64,000 nucleotides of DNA from Clostridia bacterium (GTDB lineage Bacteria > Bacillota > Clostridia > Christensenellales > Aristaeellaceae), in contig JAFRQX010000038.1 of the NCBI GenBank assembly GCA_017428385.1, forward strand, positions 124,001 through 188,000, written 5' to 3'. The notes under the pieces were generated by a model, which saw only the letters and a list, made by a program, of their open reading frames with translations, made no database searches and was not told the origin of the DNA. The translations under genes and the position numbers were made by a program. Each line of letters begins with the position of its first letter. Positions within the stretch are counted from its first letter, which is position 1. Below are positions 18,227 through 26,568 of this stretch, piece by piece.

Positions 18227-18343
18227 GGAGTCATTAGCCGTGGATGGCTCGGCGTTACCAGCGCTAAAGCGCTGACGCCTGCATGGACGATCTGTTACCA
18301 GCACTAAAGTGCTGACAGATCTGTCTGAAGCACGGATGACTCC
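18227..18343 (+). ncRNA. Possible structured RNA with two covarying hairpins
   Basis: An outer stem (GGAGTCAT with ATGACTCC, then CCGTG with CACGG) encloses two similar hairpins. The first is GGCGT-tacc-AGCGC-taaa-GCGCT-g-ACGCC. The second is GATCTGT-tacc-AGCAC-taaa-GTGCT-g-ACAGATC. The internal loops are identical while paired bases change together. No open reading frame runs through it. Between 18154 and 18226 a further GCCGT/ACGGC pairing is possible. Confidence 0.5.
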
Positions 18344-18345
18344 TC

Positions 18346-18374
18346 AATAACTTAAAACTGAAGACTTAAAAATG
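18346..18374 (+). repeat. Dispersed heptamer-repeat element, copy 5
   Basis: A diverged copy (AATAACTTAAAACTGAAGAC then TTAAAAATGG) followed by CGGAAG and a hairpin, as in copies 2 and 3. Confidence 0.75.
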
Positions 18375-18380
18375 GCGGAA

Positions 18381-18403
18381 GAAAAATTCCAGAGGAATTT
18401 TTC
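18381..18403 (+). terminator. Small terminator-like hairpin
   Basis: GAAAAATTCC-aga-GGAATTTTTC, with T-rich right arm, behind repeat copy 5. Confidence 0.6.
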
Positions 18404-18406
18404 ACC

Positions 18407-18441
18407 AATTCAGAATTCAGAATTAAGAATTCAGAATTAAT
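18407..18441. repeat. Heptamer tandem repeat (AATTCAG/AATTAAG)
   Basis: Five consecutive 7-nt units: AATTCAG, AATTCAG, AATTAAG, AATTCAG, AATTAAT. Confidence 0.85.
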
Positions 18442-18501
18442 ACTCAAGCCAGGTGTTGATTGAATTGCAAAATAATCATGAAGATGGAATTGAGTATATA
18501 T

Positions 18502-18536
18502 AATTATGAATTATGAATTGTGAATTATGAATTCGA
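18502..18536. repeat. Heptamer tandem repeat (AATTATG)
   Basis: Five 7-nt units: AATTATG, AATTATG, AATTGTG, AATTATG and a diverged AATTCGA. The tract ends 31 bp before the next start codon, so changes in repeat number could alter promoter spacing. Confidence 0.85.
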
Positions 18537-18566
18537 AACCTTATTGTAAAGGTGTCAGGAAAAAGT

Positions 18567-19751
18567 ATGGATGTTGGTAAGAAGATCCGATTGGGTGTTA
18601 TTGGAATCGGGAATATGGGGTCGGAGCACTGCCGGAATCTTGCGGCAGGAAAATGCCCGGAGATTGAGCTTGCTGCTGTGGCGGACGTGCGGGAAGACCG
18701 CATGGAATGGGCACGGCATGAGCTGCCGGAAAGCGTAAAAGTATTCCCATCCGGAAGAGACCTGATCCGAAGCGGAGAGTGCGACGCGGTGCTGATTGCG
18801 GTGCCGCACTACCTGCATGAGCAGCTGGCAGTCCAGGCGATGAGCCATGGACTGGATGTTCTGTGCGAAAAACCGATCTCAGTGGAAGCTGCGGCGGGCA
18901 GGAGAATGATCCGTTGCGCTGCCACCTCCGGAAAGACCCTGGCCCTGATGTTTAACCAGCGAACAAACAGCGTATACCGGGCGATCCGGAACATTATGCA
19001 GAACCAGGAACTTGGAGCGATCAAGCGGATGAGCTGGATTGTGACAGACTGGTACAGAACGCAGAAATACTACGATTCCGGATCCTGGCGAGCCACCTGG
19101 GCAGGAGAAGGCGGCGGCGTCCTGCTGAACCAGTGTCCGCACCAGCTGGATCTGCTGATCTGGCTTTGCGGCATGCCGGTAAAGGTACAGGCACAATGCC
19201 ATGAAGGGAAATGGCATCATATTGAGGTTGAAGATGACGTAACGGCATACCTGGAATTCGGTAACGGCGCTACAGGCGTATTTACCGCATCCACAGGAGA
19301 TCTGCCGGGAACCAACCGGCTGGAGATTGACTGCGAACGGGGCAAACTGATCTGTGAAGACGGAAAGATCAGATGCTTCCGACTGGGACAGAATGAAAGG
19401 GAAACGTGCTTCAACAGTGATAATCCCTGGTACCAGTGTAACGCAAAAGAAGAAGAAGTCCAGACAGACGGTGAGAACCCACAGCATATTGGCGTACTGA
19501 ACGCCTTTGCGGCTCATCTGCTGCACGGAACGCCCCTGACAGCAGACGCGGAAGACGGACTTCGGGCACTGCAGCTTTCCAACGCGATCCATTATTCCGG
19601 ATGGACAGGAGAGATGGTATCCGTTCCTGTACCGGAAGATAAGTTCCACGAGCTGCTGGATAAGAAAATCGCCGGTTCCACAGTGCGGAAAACCGGCGAC
19701 ATTACCTACGAATCAGACCATACGGGAACGGGGGCCAAAGCGGGCCAGTGA
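18567..19751 (+). CDS. Gfo/Idh/MocA-family oxidoreductase 3
   Basis: 394-residue dehydrogenase with a full Rossmann loop LGVIGIGNMGSEHCRNL at residues 8-24 and the EKP motif in VLCEKPISVEAA near residue 97. GEGGGVLLNQCPHQLDLLIW near residue 190 contains the conserved His region of the active site. AGGAAA precedes the ATG at 18567. It is separated from the other two family members by 423 bp of repeats and structure, so it may have its own promoter. Probably part of the same carbohydrate pathway. Confidence 0.87.
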   Translation: MDVGKKIRLGVIGIGNMGSEHCRNLAAGKCPEIELAAVADVREDRMEWARHELPESVKVFPSGRDLIRSGECDAVLIAVPHYLHEQLAVQAMSHGLDVLCEKPISVEAAAGRRMIRCAATSGKTLALMFNQRTNSVYRAIRNIMQNQELGAIKRMSWIVTDWYRTQKYYDSGSWRATWAGEGGGVLLNQCPHQLDLLIWLCGMPVKVQAQCHEGKWHHIEVEDDVTAYLEFGNGATGVFTASTGDLPGTNRLEIDCERGKLICEDGKIRCFRLGQNERETCFNSDNPWYQCNAKEEEVQTDGENPQHIGVLNAFAAHLLHGTPLTADAEDGLRALQLSNAIHYSGWTGEMVSVPVPEDKFHELLDKKIAGSTVRKTGDITYESDHTGTGAKAGQ

Positions 19752-19762
19752 GCTAGACCACA

Positions 19763-19866
19763 ATGAAATGTTACCACAGGCAACATGAAATATTGAACCG
19801 AAAACGGTTCAATATGAAATTTTCGACTCCGTCGAAAGTGAAATGTTCACCTGTCGGCGAACGTTA
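19763..19866 (+). repeat. Hairpin array with RTGAAAT linkers, array 3
   Basis: Four hairpins (ATGTT...AACAT; ATTGAACCG-aaaa-CGGTTCAAT; TTTCGAC-tcc-GTCGAAA; GTTC...GAAC), each preceded by ATGAAAT or GTGAAAT. The array lies between two convergent genes. Confidence 0.8.
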
Positions 19867-19874
19867 AAACATGA

Positions 19875-20621
19875 TCAACGGGTCAGGTCATACATCATGA
19901 TGCCTGCCGCGACAGCAGCATTCAGTGATTCAGCTCCGCCCCGCATGGGCAGGCAGAGACGGTGAGTGGCGACAGCCTTGACGGCTTCGGAGACACCGTT
20001 GCCCTCATTGCCGATGATCAGGATAAAGGAAGAAGCTACATCCTGACGTTCATAGAAAGGTGAACCATCCAGCTGGGATGAAAGGACGGAATATCCGTCC
20101 TTTTTATATTGATCCAGTGCTTCCGGAAGGGAAGCCGGGAAAGAGAAACCAAGACGGAAAATACTGCCCATGGTGGCCCGCAGGACCTTGGGAGAAAATA
20201 GATCAGCGCACTCCGGACTGAACAGGACGCCGGTGAAGCCGGCAGCGTCAGCAGTGCGGATGATGGTGCCCACATTGCCGGGATCCTGAACGCCGTCCAG
20301 TGCCAGCAGACGGGGACCGGAAGCCTCGCGCGCCTGGAGCGTCAGGACAGCAGCGATTCCCTGAGGCGTCTTTGTGTCACAGACGGACTGGAAGACGTGG
20401 GAAGGGAGGACATATACCGGGACTGAGTCCGGGAGGGTGAAGTCCGGTATATAGTCTTCGCGTAGAAGAATAGCCTGAACCTCGAAAGAAGAAGTGAGGG
20501 CCTCCTGGACCATGCGTACTCCCTCTACGAGGAACGCATTCTGTTCCAACCGACCCTTTTTATCCTTGAGGGAGCGCCAGGAAAGCACCTTGGGATTCTT
20601 AAGTGAAGAAATAAGTTCCAT
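19875..20621 (-). CDS. TrmH/SpoU-family RNA 2'-O-methyltransferase
   Basis: 248-residue S-adenosylmethionine-dependent RNA ribose methyltransferase. It has the N-terminal substrate-binding segment (SSLKNPKVLSWRSL, FLVEGVRMVQEAL) and the knotted SpoU domain motifs: LDGVQDPGNVGTIIRTADAAGF near residue 104, LIIGNEGNGVSEAV near 202, and LPMRGGAESLNAAVAAGIMMYDL at the end. This architecture matches 23S rRNA methyltransferases such as RlmB/TsnR relatives. AAGGATACC precedes the ATG. Exact target nucleotide not predictable. Confidence 0.9.
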   Translation of the reverse strand: MELISSLKNPKVLSWRSLKDKKGRLEQNAFLVEGVRMVQEALTSSFEVQAILLREDYIPDFTLPDSVPVYVLPSHVFQSVCDTKTPQGIAAVLTLQAREASGPRLLALDGVQDPGNVGTIIRTADAAGFTGVLFSPECADLFSPKVLRATMGSIFRLGFSFPASLPEALDQYKKDGYSVLSSQLDGSPFYERQDVASSFILIIGNEGNGVSEAVKAVATHRLCLPMRGGAESLNAAVAAGIMMYDLTR

Positions 20622-20643
20622 AGAAGGTATCCTTTCGAGGTTC

Positions 20644-20676
20644 TAATGAATACTGAAAACTTAAAACTTAAAAATG
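20644..20676 (+). repeat. Dispersed heptamer-repeat element, copy 6
   Basis: TAATGAATACTG, two AAAACTT units and AAAAATGA. Here it lies upstream of the methyltransferase gene, so the family is not restricted to 3' ends. Confidence 0.85.
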
Positions 20677-20738
20677 ATTTTGTGATCTTAATGTTGACTT
20701 CAGGATCAGATCGCCAGACATCGATGAGTGAAAGGGGT

Positions 20739-20866
20739 ATTTGTTGCTTCGCAAATGATATATTGGCCATTGGCCAATATGATATATTCGCCTGCGACGA
20801 ATATGATATATCGGCTTCATGCCGATATGATATTTTCGGCTTCGCCGAAAGTGATTATAGTGTCTA
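20739..20866 (+). repeat. Hairpin array with ATGATAT linkers, array 4
   Basis: Five hairpins (ATTTG...CAAAT; ATTGGCCA-t-TGGCCAAT; ATTCG...CGAAT; ATCGGC-ttcat-GCCGAT; TTTCGGC-ttc-GCCGAAA). ATGATAT linkers precede the second to fifth hairpins, and the array closes with GTGATTATAGTGTCTA. The tag ends 6 bp from the stop codon of the 1722-residue gene. Confidence 0.85.
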
Positions 20867-20872
20867 CCAATC

Positions 20873-23800
20873 TTAAGACGTATGGGTCTGAACTAAATCA
20901 ATTAGCGTGGTGATCCAGGCAGAAAGCGCATCATAAGGGCGATGCTCGGTCTGGGTGGTGAAGCAGGAGGAAATTGCTTCGGTGATGACAGATTCTCCCC
21001 AAGGAGTAAAGGGATGATAGAAATCGCCGGTGAAGAAGCCATGGAACAGCACTTCCGCTGAAGCGGGGAACTCCTTGGCAAAGCGGAGAATGAACTGAGG
21101 CAGAAGCTCTTCCGGACGGACAGAGATGGCAGCGGGAACCGTGGAAGCTGCCGGAATGCCGGGAGTGACATCCTCCAGCATGGAAAGGCCTACGGGAATT
21201 TCCATCTTCTTTTCCGAAGAGAAGAGGAAAGAGAGAGACGCGACCCGGCGATTGCGGAACATGGTAAGAAAATGCCAGAGCGCCGCTTTATAGGGATCCG
21301 GCAGGCTTTCGGGCAGCAGTGAACCCCGACCGGAAAGGCAAAGGGTCATCTGCTCCGGCAGGAAATCGTTTTTGCCGGGATCCGCGGCGATCTGCAGCAG
21401 CACCAGACCTGAAAGCATCATCAGGAAACTGAAGTGCAGGAGCAGGACGGAACCCAGATAAGTCGGCATACCGTTCATGGGATTCTGCAGGAGACCGGGC
21501 AGGACATAACGATAGTGATCGGCAATAAAGTTATCCAGCGCCAGGCGGGAATGCCGCAGGGCGGAAGGATCAGCCTTGGCATTGATGAACGTTTTCTCCA
21601 GCATCAGGAGATCCTGCTGAATGGAAGGATCCTGGATAAAGCTGAGCTCTTCCCGCAGCAAAGAAGGATTGCGCAGCAGGGAAGGCAGCAGCATATAATG
21701 GACGCCCAGCGGGATCTGGCAGGTACGTACGGCCTGCTCACGACCACGCAGGAAAAGGGAAATATCCGCTGTACAGGCGCCGATATCCATGACCATGAAG
21801 CCGCCGCGGGTATCCTCGGAAGCACAGAAACGGAAATAGGCGCCGAGGGCAGAGCTTTCAGCCGCAAAGGTGACCGGCGGGACTTTATCAGGAGTCGGGA
21901 AACCGGCCTCCTTACATACCTGATCCGCCAGGGAAACGAAGAGAGCAGTGAGATTTTCCCGGCCTGCTTTGGCCATTTCATCCGGAACAGAGAAACGCCA
22001 GAGTAAGGTATGGGCACCATCGGAACGGGCCTGCAGGGCCGCCATGAGCATGATCTGATGCAGACAGAGGGAAACAGACCGTCCTTTTTCCTCTTCCCAC
22101 TTGAGGCATGTATAAAGCGCCTCGGAAGGGATGGAAAGCACATCCTGAAGATCCGCGGACATCAAAACAATACCATCTTCAAAAGGCAGCGGCGCTTCAC
22201 CCGGCACATTGCGGAAAATCCTGGAGGCGGTAGGCAGCAGCGCGGACACCGGAACAGCAGGCAGGAATTCCCTGCGGAGAAGATCCCTGGACAAAGAGGG
22301 ATTATTGATCAATGTACGAACCAGTGTCGGCCCCTGAAGCGGACGGCGCTGACGTCCTGTGGAGAATATGACAGAAGTACCGACAGAACCGAAATCCACA
22401 CAGGCGGTGACGACATCCTGCTTGACGACGTCCGGCTGGGGCAACAGGTTAGGTACGGAACCTGCAGAACGGCCGTCCTTCAGAAGGGAGAAAGAGGTCG
22501 GGAAGGACGCGGTACGGCACACAGTGCGGGAAGAGGCTTCCGGAGTGACAGAAGAACCGTCCGCCGTGTTGACAGAGACGGCGAATCCTTCAGGCAGGGA
22601 AGCATAGGTGAAGTAAGCATGCCAGTCTTCCGGAGCGAAAGGCAGATTCGGCCAGACGGCCAAAGTCGGAATATCATGGGAATACAGGTTGAGGATTTCT
22701 TCCTCTGCATATACACGGGTCAGACATACCGTAAAGCTGCCTTCCAGCGTCAGAGCAACACGGATGGTATTATTTTCTGTCCGTTCAAAAGCCAGCAGTC
22801 CGGGACGAACCAGGGTTTTCCCTTCCGGCAGACGGCAGAGCGCAGCACAAAGACCGTCAGAAAGCGGCGGAAGGATCGCGTCAGGCGCAACAGCAGCAGC
22901 GTTTTCCTCATCCTCCGGAACATAAGAAGGCGCAAGGACACACATGGATGCCATGAGTGAATCGCCGATAATGCTGTTACCGCGGGCAGGGAAAAGCGTC
23001 AGATAATCACTGAAGGGCTGCAGGGCAGCAGAAGCAAGATCCTGCCCCAGGGATTCCGTGAGGATCGTATTGACAGAGGGAGAAGAAGTATCCCAGGGCC
23101 AGGCAAGTTCCGTATCCGTATCGGTAACCGGCAGGCCGGCTTTTTCCAACAGATCAAAGGCTATCTGGCGTGCATCGGACAGGGCATCAGGATAACGCTC
23201 CAGCAGGAGACTGAGTTCCCGGACGAGATGATCATGATACTCGTCAGAAGCGCGGGAAAGCGTACGGCATTCCTGATCCAGAAGGGACAGGATCCAGCTT
23301 TCCGCGGGAAGCGGAATCGCATCCAACAGCGTGCGGGAGTTTTCCCGTGCGAAGGGAACGTCCCTGTAAAGATAGATGATATCATCCGGTACAGAACAGG
23401 CTGAAGGTGTAAAGGACTTACGATTCAGCAGAGAAGCAGCCAGGGTATCATCCGTGAGGAAACGCTCATAATAACAGACGGTGCGAACAAGGGTATCACT
23501 GAAGGCCGGCAGCAGGCGCAGACCGAAGGCTGCCTTCAGGCGAAGCGTGAGACGCTCCGGAAGTCCGATGGGATCCTGATAGCGAAGCAGCTCCTTACGG
23601 AAATCAGAAAGGAAGTTAAACAGACGCTTGGACAGGTCCTCCGGCCTGGGATCCGTCATGGCATTGATCTGCTCCAGCAGAACGGCACGATCTCCCTCAC
23701 AAAGCAGGGAACATGGATCCCGGAAGGAAAGGGAGTCCTCATCAAACCAGGGCATGGCAAAAGAGGGAATAAACGGCACGTGCGACGTGGAAAGACGGGC

Positions 23801-26041
23801 AGGAATGAATTCCTTGCCCGGCAGAACAAGCGCAAAGGGAACTTTTATATCCTCTTTCTCGAGGAAGAAGAGCTGCACTGTTTCGGAAGCGCGGGCAGAA
23901 AGCCAGGCACGAAGAACGGGAGAATCATCTATTTTCAGCGTTTCAGAAACGAGGGAAGCTTCATCAGCAGTACGGCGACGGTACTGACGAAGGAACAGCA
24001 TGGCAAACAGGCCGCGTTTACCGGACTCCGCTTCACGGGCAGTATCCTGGGATTCATCCAGGAGAGGCAGAAGGGAGGAAACCTTCAGCAACGGGGCAGT
24101 CGGATACATATCCGGCAGCATCGGAATCGACGGCACATCCCCGGCAGAAAGGAACCGAAGCGGAGTGATTTCACGCAGGCTGACATCCAGCGTACAGAGA
24201 CAAAGGGAAGTGAAAGGATCCGATCCGGATTCTTCCTTGCAGCAGGACAGCAGCTGGCGGAAAAGCGTTTTAACATCAGAAAGGGTAAAGCCGAAAAGCA
24301 GAGTGGGCATCTGTGCCTGCAGATCTTTACGGATACTGTCGGCACTGCTTTCAGAAGCGATGAGCAGGGCAGAAAGCTTTTCCGCAGCGGGAGCATTCAG
24401 CAGCTGACCGGAGAAGGGTGTCAGTCCCTCCGGAGCAGCAGATGCATCCTGCCCGGTAAAAGTACAGGCAGCCAGATCATCATCACAGCGTTTGACAGCA
24501 GCCTGGAGCAGACGTACGCGGCGTGCCAGGGAAGCGACGGTGAGATGATCCTGATCAGGAGACATGCTCTCCAACTGTGAAGACGCGCGATCCAGAGCCT
24601 CCTGGCAGCGACGGCGGCAGTCCAGCAGGGCGGGAAGTGCCCAGCTGCCGCCGACGGAAGCAAAGATTTTATCACGGGCTTCGGTTTCAGTTTTCAGCTG
24701 GACTTCGATATCCTCAAGCCGTCTCCGGGCTTTTTCCTCTTCCGTATCGGCCATGGAAACACGGTGGACAGGTTTTACGTCCATGATGCCGGATTCTTCC
24801 GCTTCTTCTTTGGAGACGTCATATTCAGACGCTACGGTAACAGTTTTACCGCAGGCTTCCACAGCACGGCGCCAGAGAGGATCAGATACTTCTGCAAGGC
24901 GCAGCTGATCCGGCATGAAATGGATCATGGAGACGATCTCAGCAAGAACCGCGCTGAAGGCACGACGGATGACGCTGATAACTTCACGCCGCTCCGGCGT
25001 GACAGTATCTCCCTGCGTCAGACGACGGAAAAGGCCGTTGCGCGTATTGGGCGCCAGGGAACGCAGGGAACCGGGACGGTCACAATAGGACTGGAAGGCG
25101 GGAATCAGATCCGCCAGCAGCCAGGTGCCCGCATGCAGGAAAGCCGCAAAAGGAACAGCCTGATCACCCAGGGACTGGAAAGTGATCACGCCGGGAACAG
25201 AAACCGTGTGAAGACCGGCGGAAGGAACCTCAGAAGACGTGAATACGTTGGCAAGACGCCTGGCCAGAACCGTATAAAGGATACGGAGAGAATCATCCGA
25301 GCGTACCATGGATGAAGGCAGAGAAAGCAGCCAGACGGAATCCGCACAGGCGGGAACGCTGCGATCCGGTTTGCCTACCAAATTCTGGGAGGCAAGGGCA
25401 CGCAGGGAAGAAGAAAGCAAATCCTTTGCCTCATCCACTGTGGCAGAAGAACTGACGGCCAGGCAGAACAGGGAAAGGAATGAAGAATCAATTTTGAGGT
25501 TTTCATGCAGGAAACGAAGCAGGGCAAAAGCTACGCCGGAAGAAAACGGATCACAAAGATCACAGAGTACAACGACGCGGTACTCCTCCCCGGAAGAATG
25601 ACAATTGACCAGCTTATCAAACAATTTGCGAAGCGGCTGGAGATCATCCGCGTCAGAGGAGAGAAGGGCAGAAAAAGCCCATTCCACAGCTTCCCTGTCT
25701 GTTTTATAGGAAAGCGGCACACCCTTACCACGCAGCGCGGTCAGAAGGGAGGCAGAAGCAGGATCCGAAGAGAGCACACCAATGGAAGGCAGCTCAGGAC
25801 GGAAAGAAGCATATGCAAATGAAGACGGAAAGAACGAATTGTTATCCGCACGATCAAAAAGAACATGGGCCTGATTCAGATCCCGGATCATCGGAACCAG
25901 GATCGGATCAACAGGCCGATCCGTTATGTGAAAGATATCCAGGCCGTTCACCGGAACCGCAGCCCCGCAGGACAACGCTGAAAGGAGCGAAGGCAGGGAA
26001 GCACCGGCATAATGACCGACCGGAAGTAAAAACGACTTCAA
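20873..26041 (-). CDS. 1722-residue protein with C-terminal actin/Hsp70-like ATPase domain
   Basis: I do not recognise this as a named protein. The C-terminal part has all three actin/Hsp70 ATP-binding signatures: phosphate-1 CVDFGSVGTSVIFS (Asp1216), phosphate-2 VMDIGACTADISLF (Asp1419) and adenosine LCLSGRGSLLP (near 1570). Virulence factor SrfB and other stand-alone actin-like ATPases have a similar domain. A likely coiled coil covers about 430-530 (many E, R, K, L). Residues 1-250 alternate strands and helices, with a possible degenerate nucleotide-loop segment VVLCDLCDPFSSGVAFALLRF near 155; a tubulin-like origin is only a guess. No signal peptide or membrane segment is evident. Codon use matches neighbours. 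The gene is isolated, with no obvious partner. Confidence 0.75.
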   Translation of the reverse strand: MKSFLLPVGHYAGASLPSLLSALSCGAAVPVNGLDIFHITDRPVDPILVPMIRDLNQAHVLFDRADNNSFFPSSFAYASFRPELPSIGVLSSDPASASLLTALRGKGVPLSYKTDREAVEWAFSALLSSDADDLQPLRKLFDKLVNCHSSGEEYRVVVLCDLCDPFSSGVAFALLRFLHENLKIDSSFLSLFCLAVSSSATVDEAKDLLSSSLRALASQNLVGKPDRSVPACADSVWLLSLPSSMVRSDDSLRILYTVLARRLANVFTSSEVPSAGLHTVSVPGVITFQSLGDQAVPFAAFLHAGTWLLADLIPAFQSYCDRPGSLRSLAPNTRNGLFRRLTQGDTVTPERREVISVIRRAFSAVLAEIVSMIHFMPDQLRLAEVSDPLWRRAVEACGKTVTVASEYDVSKEEAEESGIMDVKPVHRVSMADTEEEKARRRLEDIEVQLKTETEARDKIFASVGGSWALPALLDCRRRCQEALDRASSQLESMSPDQDHLTVASLARRVRLLQAAVKRCDDDLAACTFTGQDASAAPEGLTPFSGQLLNAPAAEKLSALLIASESSADSIRKDLQAQMPTLLFGFTLSDVKTLFRQLLSCCKEESGSDPFTSLCLCTLDVSLREITPLRFLSAGDVPSIPMLPDMYPTAPLLKVSSLLPLLDESQDTAREAESGKRGLFAMLFLRQYRRRTADEASLVSETLKIDDSPVLRAWLSARASETVQLFFLEKEDIKVPFALVLPGKEFIPARLSTSHVPFIPSFAMPWFDEDSLSFRDPCSLLCEGDRAVLLEQINAMTDPRPEDLSKRLFNFLSDFRKELLRYQDPIGLPERLTLRLKAAFGLRLLPAFSDTLVRTVCYYERFLTDDTLAASLLNRKSFTPSACSVPDDIIYLYRDVPFARENSRTLLDAIPLPAESWILSLLDQECRTLSRASDEYHDHLVRELSLLLERYPDALSDARQIAFDLLEKAGLPVTDTDTELAWPWDTSSPSVNTILTESLGQDLASAALQPFSDYLTLFPARGNSIIGDSLMASMCVLAPSYVPEDEENAAAVAPDAILPPLSDGLCAALCRLPEGKTLVRPGLLAFERTENNTIRVALTLEGSFTVCLTRVYAEEEILNLYSHDIPTLAVWPNLPFAPEDWHAYFTYASLPEGFAVSVNTADGSSVTPEASSRTVCRTASFPTSFSLLKDGRSAGSVPNLLPQPDVVKQDVVTACVDFGSVGTSVIFSTGRQRRPLQGPTLVRTLINNPSLSRDLLRREFLPAVPVSALLPTASRIFRNVPGEAPLPFEDGIVLMSADLQDVLSIPSEALYTCLKWEEEKGRSVSLCLHQIMLMAALQARSDGAHTLLWRFSVPDEMAKAGRENLTALFVSLADQVCKEAGFPTPDKVPPVTFAAESSALGAYFRFCASEDTRGGFMVMDIGACTADISLFLRGREQAVRTCQIPLGVHYMLLPSLLRNPSLLREELSFIQDPSIQQDLLMLEKTFINAKADPSALRHSRLALDNFIADHYRYVLPGLLQNPMNGMPTYLGSVLLLHFSFLMMLSGLVLLQIAADPGKNDFLPEQMTLCLSGRGSLLPESLPDPYKAALWHFLTMFRNRRVASLSFLFSSEKKMEIPVGLSMLEDVTPGIPAASTVPAAISVRPEELLPQFILRFAKEFPASAEVLFHGFFTGDFYHPFTPWGESVITEAISSCFTTQTEHRPYDALSAWITTLIDLVQTHTS

Positions 26042-26116
26042 AAGAGCGTCCCCTCTTTACAAAATATATAACAATAAACAATTCGACACAGGAAACGTGA
26101 AAACCTGCACGGAAGG

Positions 26117-26146
26117 TTTACGAAGCGCAAGGGAATATGATATACT
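26117..26146 (+). promoter_or_regulatory. Candidate promoter of the small membrane protein
   Basis: TTTACG (26117-26122) and TATACT (26141-26146) with 18-nt spacing, about 40 nt before the start codon. Confidence 0.45.
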
Positions 26147-26187
26147 CCGAAATGTAAGGATCAGGGAATGGCTTGGAGGAAAATAAA

Positions 26188-26373
26188 ATGAAAAAACTGA
26201 CGGTGGCAGGATGCATATTTTGGATTGTGGGACTGATTGTGTTTATTGTGGGGATGAACATCAATAGCAGTATCAGAGAGACGATGATGACGCTGGGAAG
26301 CGTTGTGTTTTTGATGGGGCTGGCGATAAATGGAGTTGTGTGGGCGAAGAGAAAGAATGACGAGAATAAATAA
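26188..26373 (+). CDS. Small two-helix membrane protein
   Basis: 61 residues beginning MKKLTVAGCIFW. Two hydrophobic helices are evident at about 5-23 and 33-52, with a short Arg/Glu turn between and a charged tail (AKRKNDENK). GGAGGA at 26175-26180 lies 7 nt before the ATG at 26188. The stop codon lies in the loop of a strong hairpin. Function unknown. The good ribosome-binding site, promoter-like sequence and dedicated terminator make it likely to be a real gene. Confidence 0.7.
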   Translation: MKKLTVAGCIFWIVGLIVFIVGMNINSSIRETMMTLGSVVFLMGLAINGVVWAKRKNDENK

Positions 26374-26388
26374 TTCTCGTCATTCTTT
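26352..26388 (+). terminator. Terminator overlapping the small-gene stop codon
   Basis: A perfect 16-bp stem (26352-26367 with 26373-26388) whose loop holds the stop codon. The right arm ends TTCTTT. Confidence 0.8.
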
Positions 26389-26421
26389 AAATGAATACTG
26401 AAAACTTAAAACTTAAAAATG
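26388..26421 (+). repeat. Dispersed heptamer-repeat element, copy 7
   Basis: TAAATGAATACTG, two AAAACTT units and AAAAATGA, directly joined to the terminator before it. Confidence 0.85.
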
Positions 26422-26434
26422 AATAATGATGGAT

Positions 26435-26463
26435 AAAACTGCTTCCGAAAGGAAGCAGTTTTT
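26435..26463 (+). terminator. Second terminator behind repeat copy 7
   Basis: AAAACTGCTTCC-gaaa-GGAAGCAGTTTT plus T. It closely resembles the hairpin at 8956-8985. Confidence 0.75.
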
Positions 26464-26476
26464 AAGTTTATAAGTT

Positions 26477-26525
26477 ATGAGTGATCAGTGATGAGTGAAG
26501 AGTGAAGAGTGAAGAGTGTAGAGTT
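26477..26525. repeat. Heptamer tandem repeat (AAGAGTG type)
   Basis: Seven consecutive 7-nt units: ATGAGTG, ATCAGTG, ATGAGTG, AAGAGTG three times, TAGAGTT. Confidence 0.88.
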
Positions 26526-26526
26526 G

Positions 26527-26568
26527 AATAATCCAACAGGGTTATCCATGATAACCAGTTGGATTATT
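26527..26568 (-). terminator. Long hairpin over the galE stop codon
   Basis: AATAATCCAAC pairs with GTTGGATTATT, and GGTTATC with GATAACC inside it. The stop codon of galE is in the stem. No long T-run follows on the minus strand. Confidence 0.5.
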
